A stretch of DNA of 64,000 nucleotides from the NCBI RefSeq assembly GCF_947507565.1, contig NC_089175.1:3461733-3525732 (forward strand). Reading direction: 5' to 3'. Positions 24,487 through 34,514 of this stretch are shown here, piece by piece. The position numbers and the translations under genes were made by a program. Below the pieces are notes generated by a model. That model did no database searches, was not told where the DNA came from, and saw only the letters and a program-made list of their open reading frames with translations. Positions within the stretch are counted from its first letter, which is position 1, and each line of letters begins with the position of its first letter. Origin of the DNA: Oscarella lobularis (Eukaryota > Porifera > Homoscleromorpha > Homosclerophorida > Oscarellidae).

Positions 24487-26607
24487 TTAGCTGCAAACGT
24501 ACTGCACCTCCAGGTACTTGTTAGTACCGACACAAGGATCGCCAAAAACTCCATTTGTAGCAGAAACAGTGCACGATTTGCGTCCTCCGCATAAGCCTTC
24601 CACAATACCCAGCGACCTAACAAATTACAATACATGTTAATTAGAATAAATGTAGTTCCATTATTCAGATGTACAGTACAATTATTCATTACTTTGAAGA
24701 TCTGCAATTGCGATTGCTTGTAGCAGAATTTGGACATGTAAACCCGTTAGTACGGCCATAGTTCGCTGATTTGATAGTTATAGATTTGCCGTAACAGTTC
24801 AACCTGTAAAAATAGAGAAAGGCTTATAAAAGAAAAGTAATAAAACGCTTACTTCAGCGCTCTTCCCTCACAAACTGTCCTCTTTCGAACTGCGACAGGT
24901 GGCTGAATAACAGGAGGAGCTAAAAAGTTGAATAAAAATGATCTACTTGTTTCTGTACTAAAAATTAATTAAAGCTCAAACCGTCGACGCAAGTCCATGA
25001 CGCCTCGAGATACTTTAATGTACCGAAGCACGGATCACCGAACACTACATTGCTAGCTGAAACACTGCAGCTGCGGCGATCTTTGCAACGACCATTTACA
25101 ATGGCAAAGGAGCTGAAGAAAAAATAATCCATTCACACGCAACAATATATTCTTGGATTAATTACTTTGATGCTTTGCAATTCAAATTTGACGTAGTAGG
25201 ATGCGGACAGGGTTCAAGCTCCGTGCGACCGTAAACTGCCATTTTTAGCTGAATAACTTTTCCCGCTGGACAGATGAGTCTACAAAACGAGTTATGGTGT
25301 GATGGACGTATATACGGATAATCAAACGGCAATTACTTCAGCTGCTTGTGTTCACAAACCAATAGATGCTTATCACTGTTTGGAGGAGGAGGAGGAACCA
25401 CGGGTGGGACTACAAAAGAAAAATCTCAAACAAGTCTGCACACAATGAATGCTCTATACGTGACATCAAACCTTTGCACGTCCACGATGCTTCGATGTAC
25501 TTATATATGCCAACACAGGGATCACCAAACACCCCGTTTGTAGACGGAACGCTACAATTCTGTTTGTTGTCGCACCTTTGTCGAACGACTCTCAGCGAAT
25601 TGCTGGAAGAAGGAAGGAAGGAAGGAAGGAAGGAAGGAAGGAAAGAGTGATACGGATATGTTACGCTCGTTTCCTTTTACCTCGTTGAGCCGCAGGCCAA
25701 GTTGCTTCGCTGGGAATGGGGACAAGGGTGGAATTCCGTCCGACCATATCTGGCGGCGGAGACTTGAATTGTTGTGCCCTTTGGACACCTCAGCCTTGCC
25801 GCACACCAAGGCAACGTCTCAACAGTGACAATAGGGGTAAACGTCCAACGCTTACCTTGCGATCCAACCCTCGCACGTAATAACAGATAATGCTACATTA
25901 GAAAAATACTGAGAGCCCTTAGTGACGCGGCGCGTTCGTTGACTACCTTGCACGCACTTGTATTCTACTCGAAGGTACTTGTACGTTCCGAAACAGGGAT
26001 CACCGAATACTCCATTCGTTGCAGTCACAACGCAGTGGCGTCGTCCGTTGCAAAACGATTTGACCTTCACTTTGGAACTAAAAGAGGCGCAATATCAGAA
26101 ATACGAATCTATACGTATAAACTTCCTGATACAGTGTCTGGTTTCCGCAACGGAGATTGCTTCGTTTCGGATGAGGGCAAGTGGGGAAGTCGGATCGACC
26201 GTAATTGGCGTTAACGACTTCGATAGTGGTGTCTGGTGGGCACGTGAGCCTAAACACAAATCGGGGGAGCGTATGCCTAAAGGCGCGCCCCTTCCTGCTG
26301 CACTTTTGACCTTGCAACGTCTCCTTCGCAGCTAATGATTTCAAGTGGTTCCTGATTGTCGCAGTCGGGGACGTAGTCCAAAATCACATCCTGCTTGGCG
26401 CAAACGCATAAATTTTGTCATCAGGCTGGACGAGAGGAAACCTTAAAATTTGCGGGTGGTCCAGAAGCCACAATTTCAGCTTCCTAAACGGAGGATGTTC
26501 AGAACGTACTTGCTCTTAGTGGCACTCACGGCGTCAGCAAGGACCGTTCTGATAATGATCGTTGCGAGAACGCTGACGAAGAGCAGACCAGGTCGGGCTT
26601 CCGTCAT
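24487..26607 (-). CDS. Four-domain SUEL/rhamnose-binding lectin
   Basis: The ATG at 26607 starts a strong signal peptide ([20 protein letters not shown]). After a short unique region come four SUEL (galactose/rhamnose-binding lectin) domains, each split over two or three exons: about 26250-25940, 25850-25470, 25400-24985 and 24890-24487. Each carries the family marks: YGR near the front ([19 protein letters not shown]), CPHPxxSNLxC, and DPCxGTxKYL near the end ([18 protein letters not shown]). A Pro-rich linker (PPVVPPPPP) precedes domain 3. The stop follows the last Cys at once, so there is no membrane anchor. Such lectins bind L-rhamnose or D-galactose on microbes or eggs; here probably a secreted pattern-recognition lectin. 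Exon edges are approximate. Confidence 0.8.
25608..25643. repeat. (GGAA)n microsatellite
   Basis: About nine GGAA units inside an intron of the SUEL lectin gene. Confidence 0.9.
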
Positions 26608-26654
26608 TTCTCCTGCTTAGAGGTAAGTGAACTTAGTGAAGTGAATATTAATGT

Positions 26655-26745
26655 GCTTCCTAGACCGCAGACCAGGTTGCTTCTCAACGGATGAGGACAA
26701 GGCTGAAATTCCGTTCTACCGTATCCTTCGAAAATAAGACAGAAG
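26655..26745 (-). pseudogene. Orphan SUEL half-domain upstream of the lectin gene
   Basis: Minus strand reads YGRTEFQPCPHPLRSNLVCG, the front half of a SUEL domain, but it lies before the start codon of the lectin gene. The DPCxGT half is absent nearby. It is probably a relic of a neighbouring duplicated lectin, or an exon of an alternative transcript. Confidence 0.55.
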
Positions 26746-26954
26746 TCGGTCGGAACATCAGCGAAAACAAAATCTAGCTAAGCGAGGATATATCAATAAA
26801 AAAGGTACAGCTAAAAAAGAGAGAGAAACAAAGTGACAAAAACACCTACAAAGACAGATCTGTACTAAGAATATAATGCTATGGCAACTGATTTAGAAAG
26901 AGCAATCAAATAGAAAAATAAGATTTCATTTTTTGTTGGTCTTACTTGGAACCT

Positions 26955-27065
26955 AAGCCCGAGTCCGGAGCGTGGGAAAATTGAAGCATTTGAGAGTAAA
27001 GAGGAATTAGAGAAAGTGGATAAACGGACTATAGAGATGATGGTCTGAAGATCCCATGGGTACCA
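26955..27065 (+). pseudogene. Arylsulfatase K C-terminal relic 1
   Basis: About 100 bases match the C-terminal exon of the arylsulfatase K fragment at 48190-48309 (EAFESKE, then DKRT where that copy has INGT). No other part of the enzyme is adjacent. Confidence 0.45.
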
Positions 27066-27347
27066 AAGTTTCTCATACTCAACTATAACTAAATTTTTTA
27101 GTCCACTCTCCGCATTATTGAGTCATCCGGATAGGGGGATCTTTACACCGAATGAATGATCCGGCTTACAAGAAAAGCCTTCGCCTCTGGTGCCACGCCT
27201 GGGCAAACGTCCTGATTGTTATATCCTATCCAACACAAAAGAGTGATACATTTTACGCGCTTTAACAAAGCACATTAGCTACAGAGTCCGGGAAGTGAGA
27301 AAGAGCTATAAGGGCAGCGTACTTTGACTCGTATCCAGCACCATGCA

Positions 27348-27830
27348 ATGAACCTCCTTGTTTCGTTCGTTGCTGCGTTCGTCTTGATTTCTGTTTACGT
27401 TCCGCCAAGTGAGTCCTCGACCAACATCACAATACATGATTGATTGTCTCACCTCCTTGTCGCGAAGGTGCACCGTGCGGCTCAGAGTCTGAATGAGAAT
27501 TAGCCAAAAGAGATACTGATTCGGAGAGACGTTATTGCTAGTGATACGGGCGCTGCCAGCACAAGGGGAAGGCAGAAACGGTCTTGCTACATGGCAATTT
27601 TTTACAAGAACATCGTTTACGACTTCTCTAAGAAAAGAGTTCGTCAAGCCGGTGAAGAGTCGTGGACTGAATACAAAATGGTTGAGTCCGGAAAGAGCTA
27701 CTGAACTACAGAAGAAGTTGCCAAATTCAACGACGACTGTAATAAAAACTTTTCGAACAACTGTCAAACCTACGTGAGTCGACTGAAAAATTTTCTGAAG
27801 AGTTGCAGTGGGTTGCTGACTCTGCACTAG
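27348..27830 (+). pseudogene. Family P1: broken NCQTYV-type secreted protein
   Basis: A signal peptide exon (MNLLVSFVAAFVLISVYVPPS) precedes a second exon aligning to P2. The catalytic-type His segment reads CYMAIFYKNIVYDFSK where P2 has VHTAIKYRDVVYDFSK, so the His is lost. An in-frame TGA replaces the Cys codon in GKSY[C]TTEEV. The NNCQTYV motif is kept. The 224-codon minus-strand frame over the same DNA is an antisense shadow. Confidence 0.65.
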
Positions 27831-28397
27831 AAAATGGCTTAATGTGCAAAGCTCTTTGCTGCATGCAAAAGCCAGCTGCGTTGTTGTTGTGTTACCGTCT
27901 TGCTGATATTGAAACACTTCTTCAGAGATCATTAGCTCAGTGTACGAGGCCCATTTTGGGTAGTGTAAAAAACAAGACATCTGTGTGATTAGGTAGGCCG
28001 TACTCTTTCATAGCTATTGCGGTCTTACCAAGAAAGATTTGTGCCGCATACAGTTGAAAGCATCTCACATGATCAATCGATCAAACAATACTCAATTGTC
28101 TAGAAGACGATTTTCGCTTGTCATAATTGTTTCAAGTTGATTATTTAAGAGCTGAGGGTAAAGATTGGTTAGATAGAGGAAAGTATCAGCGCTTCGCGAC
28201 AACTTATTTGGTGCAGTATGATCAGATTACCGGTAAGTGCGGGGGTAAGTGCATGCGAGAGTAGAGAGGCGGAGCATAAATCAATTTCCTACTGGCTCTA
28301 CTCAAATCATATTAACGCTGTCCGGGAACTGAGAGCCTGGGAACGAGACCAAAACGAAGCGGAGCGCACGTATCTCGCCAACTTTACTTGGATTCTG

Positions 28398-28921
28398 ATG
28401 AATTCCTTTCTTTTTTTCGCCGCTGTGTTTGTCTTCATTTCTTTTAACGTTTCACCAAGTGAGTCGCCGCACCATGATACTAGTAAATGTGTAGTATCTC
28501 ACCGACGGCTTTTTCGTGACTCAGGTGCACCGTGCTGCCGCAAAACATGGGAGTTAGGCAAGAGGGGTATCAGTGGCAGTCTGAGTAGCAAGTCCAGGAG
28601 AGACGTGCTCGCTACCCGAGCCGATGTTGCTAAAAAAGATAGGCAGAAGCGATTCCTTTGGCCCTACGGCTGTGTTCACACAGCGATTAAGTACAGGGAT
28701 GTCGTATACGATTTCTCTAAGGGTGGTGTATCGAATGATGAGACGTGGAGTAACTACACATTAATTACGTCGGGAATGAGCTACTGCACAAAAGGAGAAG
28801 TTGAAAAGTTCAACAACGAATATTCTGAGAAGTACGGGATTTTTACCAACAACTGTCAAACCTACGTGAAGAAACTGATAAAATTTCTGAATATCAGTAG
28901 TTCAAGTTGCAGTGGTTGCTG
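28398..28921 (+). CDS. Family P2: secreted protein with possible permuted papain-like signature
   Basis: I chose the internal ATG because it starts a clean signal peptide (MNSFLFFAAVFVFISFNVSP); an in-frame ATG at 28218 would put about 60 residues before it. The mature part ends in a conserved region: GCVHTAIKYRDVVYDFSKG, then SYCTKGEVEKFNNEYSEKYG, then NNCQTYVKKLIKFL. A His early and an Asn-Cys late, with a YDF motif between, recalls circularly permuted papain-like folds (LRAT, PPPDE and NlpC/P60 relatives), in which these residues form the active site. That assignment is by pattern only. This is the only copy of the three that is intact. Confidence 0.6.
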
Positions 28922-29054
28922 ACTGCCTGCACTAGAAGGTTGATGTGAGGCATGCAAAAATTTGCTATCAGTGTGTGTTATTGTGCTTCTGGCTTGCTGA
29001 ATATGCTCTACTACATTCTTCAGCTTATTTAGTGTAGGCATCAGAGATCCCTAT

Positions 29055-29230
29055 GTTTCTGAAGAGTTGCAGTGGTTGCTGATTGTCTGCATTTAAAAAA
29101 GCCTAATGTGCAAACGCTCTTTGCTACATGCAAAAGCTAGCTGCGTTGTCGCTATATGTTACCGTCTTGCTGATTATGTAATACTAATTTCTTCATAGAT
29201 TGCTAGTAGCTTTTAGCTCAGTCCACAAGG
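29055..29230 (+). pseudogene. 3' fragment of a further family-P copy
   Basis: Matches the last codons and 3' flank of P1 (27793-27950): TTTCTGAAGAGTTGCAGTGG, then CATGCAAAAGC and TACCGTCTTGCTGAT. No upstream exon is left. Confidence 0.5.
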
Positions 29231-29822
29231 CCCATATAGGTATCCGAGAAGGGAGCGATTATTTCATGGTCTCAAGTTGTGTTCAAAAGCTCCGATCACG
29301 TCATCGTCTTCAGCACAGGTCGTTTCATTGCTCTTCCGTATCATCCTTTTCGCAATCATACTCTTATTTGAAAACGCTAGCGGTCACAAACCGCAACAAT
29401 ACGTAATATACAGTACGTCGTCGCGACCTAGTTATCAGCGATTCATAGATGGACGATGATCAATCCCACGTCGTTTAATTGTCTGTCTAATTAGTGTCTT
29501 GCGCGCCGTCGATCGCGACGCTCAATCTCAACACGCTTGCCTCAATCATCGGGAGTACTAATGGTCCATGTACTTCCAGATGCCAGCGGGTGACGAATGT
29601 TTGGCAGCCAAGTTCGACCGATCCGGTCAACCAGGGAAAATTTTCACTGGCGAACGTTCGATTATTTGGAAGTAAAAGGACTTGAACTTGGGAACAAACG
29701 TTGAACGTCAATGACTTTGAGAAGCCTTGATTACGTGTGCTTCAGATATGACCTACCCGTCAGCTGCGGCCGTGCCGTGCTACATACGAGAGGCAAGAAG
29801 AGCCATATAGAACTTGGCACCA

Positions 29823-30567
29823 ATGAAACTCTCCATCGTTTTTGTTGCTGCGTTCATCTCATTTTCGTTTCCTCCCACCGACGCTTTTGGATGGTGGGGG
29901 AGTCGACCTGGTCGTAAGTCACCAAAGTGCCTACACACTACGTGAACTCTAGTATATAAACTCAGGTTCGACCTGCACGAAGGCTAAGCATACATGGACA
30001 GAAGGCGCAAGACCACTTTCCTTTCCGAGTAGTCTACCGCCGCCGGAGAGACGTGGACGTTACCGACGACGCCGCTCACGTCGCTGGCACTATCAGAGGA
30101 AAAGCTCGACATAAGCAATTCTGTGGCGTGGGCTACGGCTTGAAACACACGGCAGTTAAATACGGAGGCAACGTTTACGATTTCACTACCACCAGCGTGC
30201 CGCGAGAAAGAACGCCGAGTCGTGGAGTCAGTATACTCAGGCGTCGAATTTTTTCTATGAAGTGTCGGGAACGAGTTACTGTACGGCGAATGAAGTGGAC
30301 ACGTTCAACAACACCTATACTAGTACTGATAGAGACTACAATGTCTGCTCGTTCAACTGCCAAACCTTCGTCAATGCCCTAAACGGGTTTCTGTTAAATG
30401 ATTCTATACGTAGACTCGAAACTGTGCAAAAGCTGTTTTCCCTGGCTTCGATTTTTTCGTGCACGTCTGCTGCGTGCCACTTAGAAAGGACAGCTGCGCT
30501 ATACTCGTTGTGTTATTTGCTCATTGGCAGTCTATATTTGATTGATAGTCTACAGTGGTGTCCTTGA
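29823..30567 (+). pseudogene. Family P3: third copy, frame-shifted
   Basis: Starts MKLSIVFVAAFISFSFPPTDA (signal peptide). Exon 2 opens after an intron at about 29914-29966 and holds GLKHTAVKYGGNVYDF with the conserved His, then SGTSYCTANEVDTFNNTY and NCQTFVNALNGFLL. The two halves are in different frames, joining near 30205-30215, with no splice site to explain it, so this copy carries a one-base indel or the assembly does. Compared with P2, the tail after the NC motif is extended by about 60 residues. Confidence 0.5.
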
Positions 30568-30884
30568 ATAAGAAGAGTTTTGGGCACCCCCAACGTTTAG
30601 AATTCCAACTCACACCGGTTAGATGAAACTGCCACACGGAATCATTTAGCACTCGGTCTAATGCTACACAGCTGACGGTCGCTGACAAATCAGCTATCAC
30701 CATGCCCACTTCAATACCGGATCAAGTTGAGAGAGCTATATATATATTACAATCAAACGGCATGAAAGCGGCACAAAGACGAAATCCCCGCTCAAAAGGA
30801 CTACTTATCTCCGGCGCGCAATAGGCTGACAAAGGGAACTAAAGAATGTGTTTAATGAAAACGACGTCGCGGTACGATTGCTTT

Positions 30885-31095
30885 TCAATTCGGCTGCGAA
30901 TCCGGAGGAAATTTATGATGTCACCGATAGTGGCGGCTGAGCCGATGAGCAGCGCCGTTCATTGTAGAGAAATCACAGAGCTGCCCACGGCGGTTTCGAA
31001 CTGAGGCTGAAGCATTTGGAAGTGAAGATTATTTAGAGAAAAACGATCTTCATCTCTGTGGATAAATGGAACAAAAAAACAATTAGTGGGCTTGC
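30885..31095 (+). pseudogene. Arylsulfatase K C-terminal relic 2
   Basis: Contains NPEEIYDVTDSG and then TEAEAFGSEDYLEKN, matching the end of the arylsulfatase K fragment at 48025-48309 but with stops and frame changes. It stands directly before the 1-kb block duplicated at 48310-49190, so it was copied together with that block. Confidence 0.5.
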
Positions 31096-32000
31096 CTGAG
31101 TTTTTATGGAAGCGATAGGTAATAGAACGTGGGTACATTCCTAAAGCAGATTGGTATCCTATTCGATTGCCGTGTGTCTACCTGCACGGAGTGTATTTCT
31201 TGCTGAGGCGGTTTGTTTTCTGAGTTTTCTGTCTTTGAACTCCTCTCAAACGTAGTCTACATGCAAAGAAAATGATACACAAAGCTTGGTTCGATTTCTT
31301 TTCTATCTCACTTGCAGGGGAGAAGAATCGATTCGAATCGACGATTTCGCGTCTCCGCAGGCTTCGCTGCAAGGTTTTGCTACTCTACAAGTAGGTTTCG
31401 GCTGAGCTAAGGGGCTGGAGAACGACCGATTTTCTTAGGCGTAGTTTTACTGCCGTGACGAACCTCCCAAAAAGGGTTTTGCTTCACTCATACTAGTCAT
31501 ACTGCCTTGCAGTCTTTGTTTGTACTCACCTGAGTGACGCTGGAGTGAATTGAGTGAAGTTATGCGTCGAAACGACGGGTTTTCCCTATTGGAGCCCCGA
31601 TTTTTTAAAAACCTGCTAAACGCAATCTTTCTTATACGTTTAACTTGAGACGCCTGTTGTTTCGACGAAAAAACTTTTCTCGCGTTCGAAATAAGCCACA
31701 AAAGTCTATCACGTGACACGTTGATTTTAATATTTCGGCGACGGGTCGAGTCCCGTACAGTTTATCACACCTTTTCCAGGAATTGTATCTTACGACCTTC
31801 AGACAGAGAAAATCCGGCTCAAAGAGACTCAGGAGATCCTCTTCCTGCTGCCACGCCTTATTGAAAGTGAAAGGGCCAACGCCCTGATCGTATCGCACAT
31901 CCAAAACACGGAAACGGTTTACTGAAATACTGAAAAATTGCAAAATGACGATCACATTCTATTGAGTCGTTAGACTGACACATACTACTAGCAAACTAAA
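31010..32000 (+). repeat. 1-kb duplicated block, copy 1 (pairs with 48236-49190)
   Basis: Collinear with 48236-49190. Shared stretches include GAAGTTATGC and TCGAAACGACGG, then GGAGCCCCGATTTT, then CTAAACGCAATCTTTCT, and ATCCGGCTCA followed by GGAGATCCTCTTCCTG. In both places the block ends at the 3' end of an ITIM-tailed Ig gene (Ig1 or Ig7), so the duplication covers arylsulfatase K tail, spacer and receptor tail exons. Confidence 0.8.
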
Positions 32001-32058
32001 AATGACCCTTTTCTAAAAACATTCAAAAAAACAAAGAATTCAAGTTTCACGCGAGGTT

Positions 32059-34336
32059 CTATTTCTTTTGCATTTGAGAGTAGACAACTCCCCCTTCATT
32101 GCTCGCTGACTGCAGAGTGGCACTTTTGGATCCACTATGGTCCAAGGCAGCATAATTCACGTCCCCCTTTTCATCCTAGAAATAGAATATCATATTTTAA
32201 TTGCTTACTAGAACCAAAGGGAGGCTGCTTCCAATTCATCCGTGCACATGCATGATCCACGAACAAGCAAACACAACAGCTACATGTAACATCACCTCCA
32301 CATTTACACTATCTAGTTATTACCTTATTTTAACTCAAATATACAGTAGCGAGTCACAACCCAACAGTACTACTCCTCACGAACGCAATGCTTTACTTTC
32401 TTCTTCTTGTCTACTTGGGCGTAGACATCGCCACCTGTAGGAGCTTGCTGGGCTGCTTTCTTCGTACTCTTCTTTGACATGTCAGGTTTGGCGTACTCTT
32501 CCTTTGGGGCTGACTCGGGAGCTGCCTTGGACTTCTCTTCTTTTGTAGCTGACACTGCGCCGCCTGACACTCCATAGGGCTCAACTTCATCCTCTTGTTT
32601 TTTTGAAGAGGCTGCTGCTGGGGCTCCTGGAGACGTTGCATATGGTTCAGCTTCTTCAACATCTCTGAATGCCGACGCGTTACACAAAGAGCTGAGAACG
32701 CTATTCAAGCATACTCTAGGGGCACGCTTTCTTTCTTGCCTTCATTTTTGCTGCCTAAAAAATGTATCTGTAACTGCACGTTGAGGGATCAAATGGTCAC
32801 AGTACCGGTGCAACAGTTGTCATAACACTTGAAGCAGCACAAACAGCATTTACGTTGCAGACATTGGCGACACGAAAGTTTTATAGGACACAAAAGAAGG
32901 AGCAGAAGAACAATCACAGCCACACCACCAACACTACAACCAATAGCGATGTAAGGCGTAGAACCAGCTAAAAAACAATAACAGATTTAGAAAAGATCAT
33001 TTCAGATATTACGCTGCAGCTCTGTAGTCATGGCGTCAGTTACTCTAGGCGTATTTGTAGCCATTGTGCTAGGTATTACTAAAGGGTTCTGAAACTAGAG
33101 TTATCAAACAAACCGTATCTACTGACCTGTTGTTGATGCTGTTGTAGATACGGGAGGACTTGTAGTTGCAGGTTGGTTGCCTATAACAATAACAATGATT
33201 ATTGTCATTTTACAAGCATTTTAGAGGAAGAAACGACTCACATTCTACCCGAAGTGGAGAACTGTACCCATTGCTAATCATTAATCTGTAATGACGAGGT
33301 TTCCCTGGAATCATAACAGACACGCTATAATTGTTAGGCCCTTCCTTCACTAGACGCGGTGACTGGTTGTCAAATTTGACTTCAGTAGGCTTTGGACTAG
33401 AAGTGAAAGTACAGTTCGCAATGCTTCCATTGTTTGCATTGCACAAATCACATATGTGCAATCTAAGAACTGCACAATAACGTTCATATAACGTTTACCC
33501 AGCGTGAAAAATTTCATGCCACTTACGATGAACTATCAGTGTGAAATTTATTGAATCTCTTCCAACCACATTTATTGCTTCAATCCTATAAACTCCACCA
33601 TCAGAAATAGACGCGCTCGTCGCCCTGATTTGATAGAGAGTTGAAGTCAAATTCGCGAGAATTAGCGAATGATCGCGAGTTGTGTTTAAGAGTGTAACAT
33701 TTGGATCCGGTCTTCCTTCAATGACGTTCACAGAAATATGAATTGGGTCTCCCTCGGCGATCACATCAGAAATACGGTCAAGTTGAAGTTTGGGAATTAC
33801 TAAACACGTTGGATGCGCACACGTGCAGTGAATCAAAGTACGTATCGTACCTCCGAGTTTTACGATGACTGATCCGGCAAACGACGATGACGAAGATGGA
33901 ATACCATTAGTTACAGTCGTGACAGTGACCAGAGGACGAAATGACGATCCGTCCGGAATCGACGCGTCAAAGTCAAACTCCAGCATTGTAGTTAGACCAG
34001 AAGTACTCGCGGAGAATCGAGCAGCGTTCGGAACAGCAGATAAAGTCGTCGAATTGCCTCCAAGGCTTAGAAACCACCCAAAAGTTACGGATTGAGCTGC
34101 GACGCGAGAAGTGTACGTCAATGTCACGCTATCTCCACGAAAAGCGAACAAATCAGTACTGGAACCGGAATCGTCTCCGACATTCGCCGAACGTTGAACT
34201 AGAGAGTCTTTTAGCCTTCCTAATCACAATTGCTAGTAAACAAACCAGATTCCGAGTTCGATGCAATGGCTAAAAGATAAACGACGCAGAGAATCGCCCG
34301 ACCCAGAGCCGTATATAGAGAGAGCTGCGACATCAT
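32059..34336 (-). CDS. Ig1: Ig-type receptor with canonical ITIM tail
   Basis: Signal peptide from the ATG at 34336 (LGRAILCVVYLLAIAS). Exons follow at about 34190-33850 (V-like domain), 33800-33530 (second Ig-like), 33470-33250 (CDLCNANNGS... domain 3, with VEC completed at a splice), 33180-33125 and 33075-33015 (Thr/Ser stalk), 32968-32806 (membrane helix GGVAVIVLLLLLLC then Cys-rich SCRQCLQRKCCLCCFKC), 32755-32720, 32665-32404 and 32176-32059. The tail holds EPYATS, EPYGVS, EEYAKP, DVYAQV, then VNYAALD, a textbook ITIM (V-x-Y-x-x-L), and VVYSQM before the stop. ITIMs recruit SH2 phosphatases in known receptors. Divergently paired with Ig2, whose ectodomain is nearly identical. Exon edges approximate. 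Confidence 0.8.
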
Positions 34337-34514
34337 TGCGCACGCTAGCCCATCACGTGGTATTTTGAACGCCATTTTGTGTCCAACTGTTCTTGCTTAG
34401 AACATCGATAGGCACAGCAGAAAGACAGACTTTGTTTTTGAAACAAAACGGAGAAGTAGGATTACCGCTCTGGCCCGACCATTAGCCGACTAAAGTGCGC
34501 ATGCGCTTTGAGCA
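34337..34514. promoter_or_regulatory. Shared bidirectional promoter of Ig1/Ig2
   Basis: Only 178 bases separate the Ig1 and Ig2 start codons, so both must be driven from here. A GTGCGCATGCGC palindrome-like element lies close to the Ig2 start; a related GTGCGCGTGCGC sequence sits just before Ig4 and Ig12, and GCGCATG before Ig6 and Ig10. Confidence 0.55.

Noticed and set aside
24405-24737. 110-codon minus-strand frame near the lectin end
   Set aside because: It runs across an intron and out of frame through the fourth SUEL domain; the correct frame gives the [12 protein letters not shown] motif.
27306-27980. 224-codon minus-strand open frame
   Set aside because: It is antisense to P1, whose plus-strand reading has a signal peptide and clear relatives (P2, P3). 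The minus frame has no domain and is not kept in the other copies.
31735-31765. ACGGGTCGAGTCCCGT resembling a tRNA T-arm
   Set aside because: No acceptor stem, D-arm or anticodon arm can be built around it, and the duplicate copy at 48895 does not keep the pairing.
33865-34095. Plus-strand frame across the Ig1 V exon (the same protein recurs at 34727-34957 and 41047-41277)
   Set aside because: Repeated only because it is the antisense shadow of a conserved exon; it has no start context or domain.
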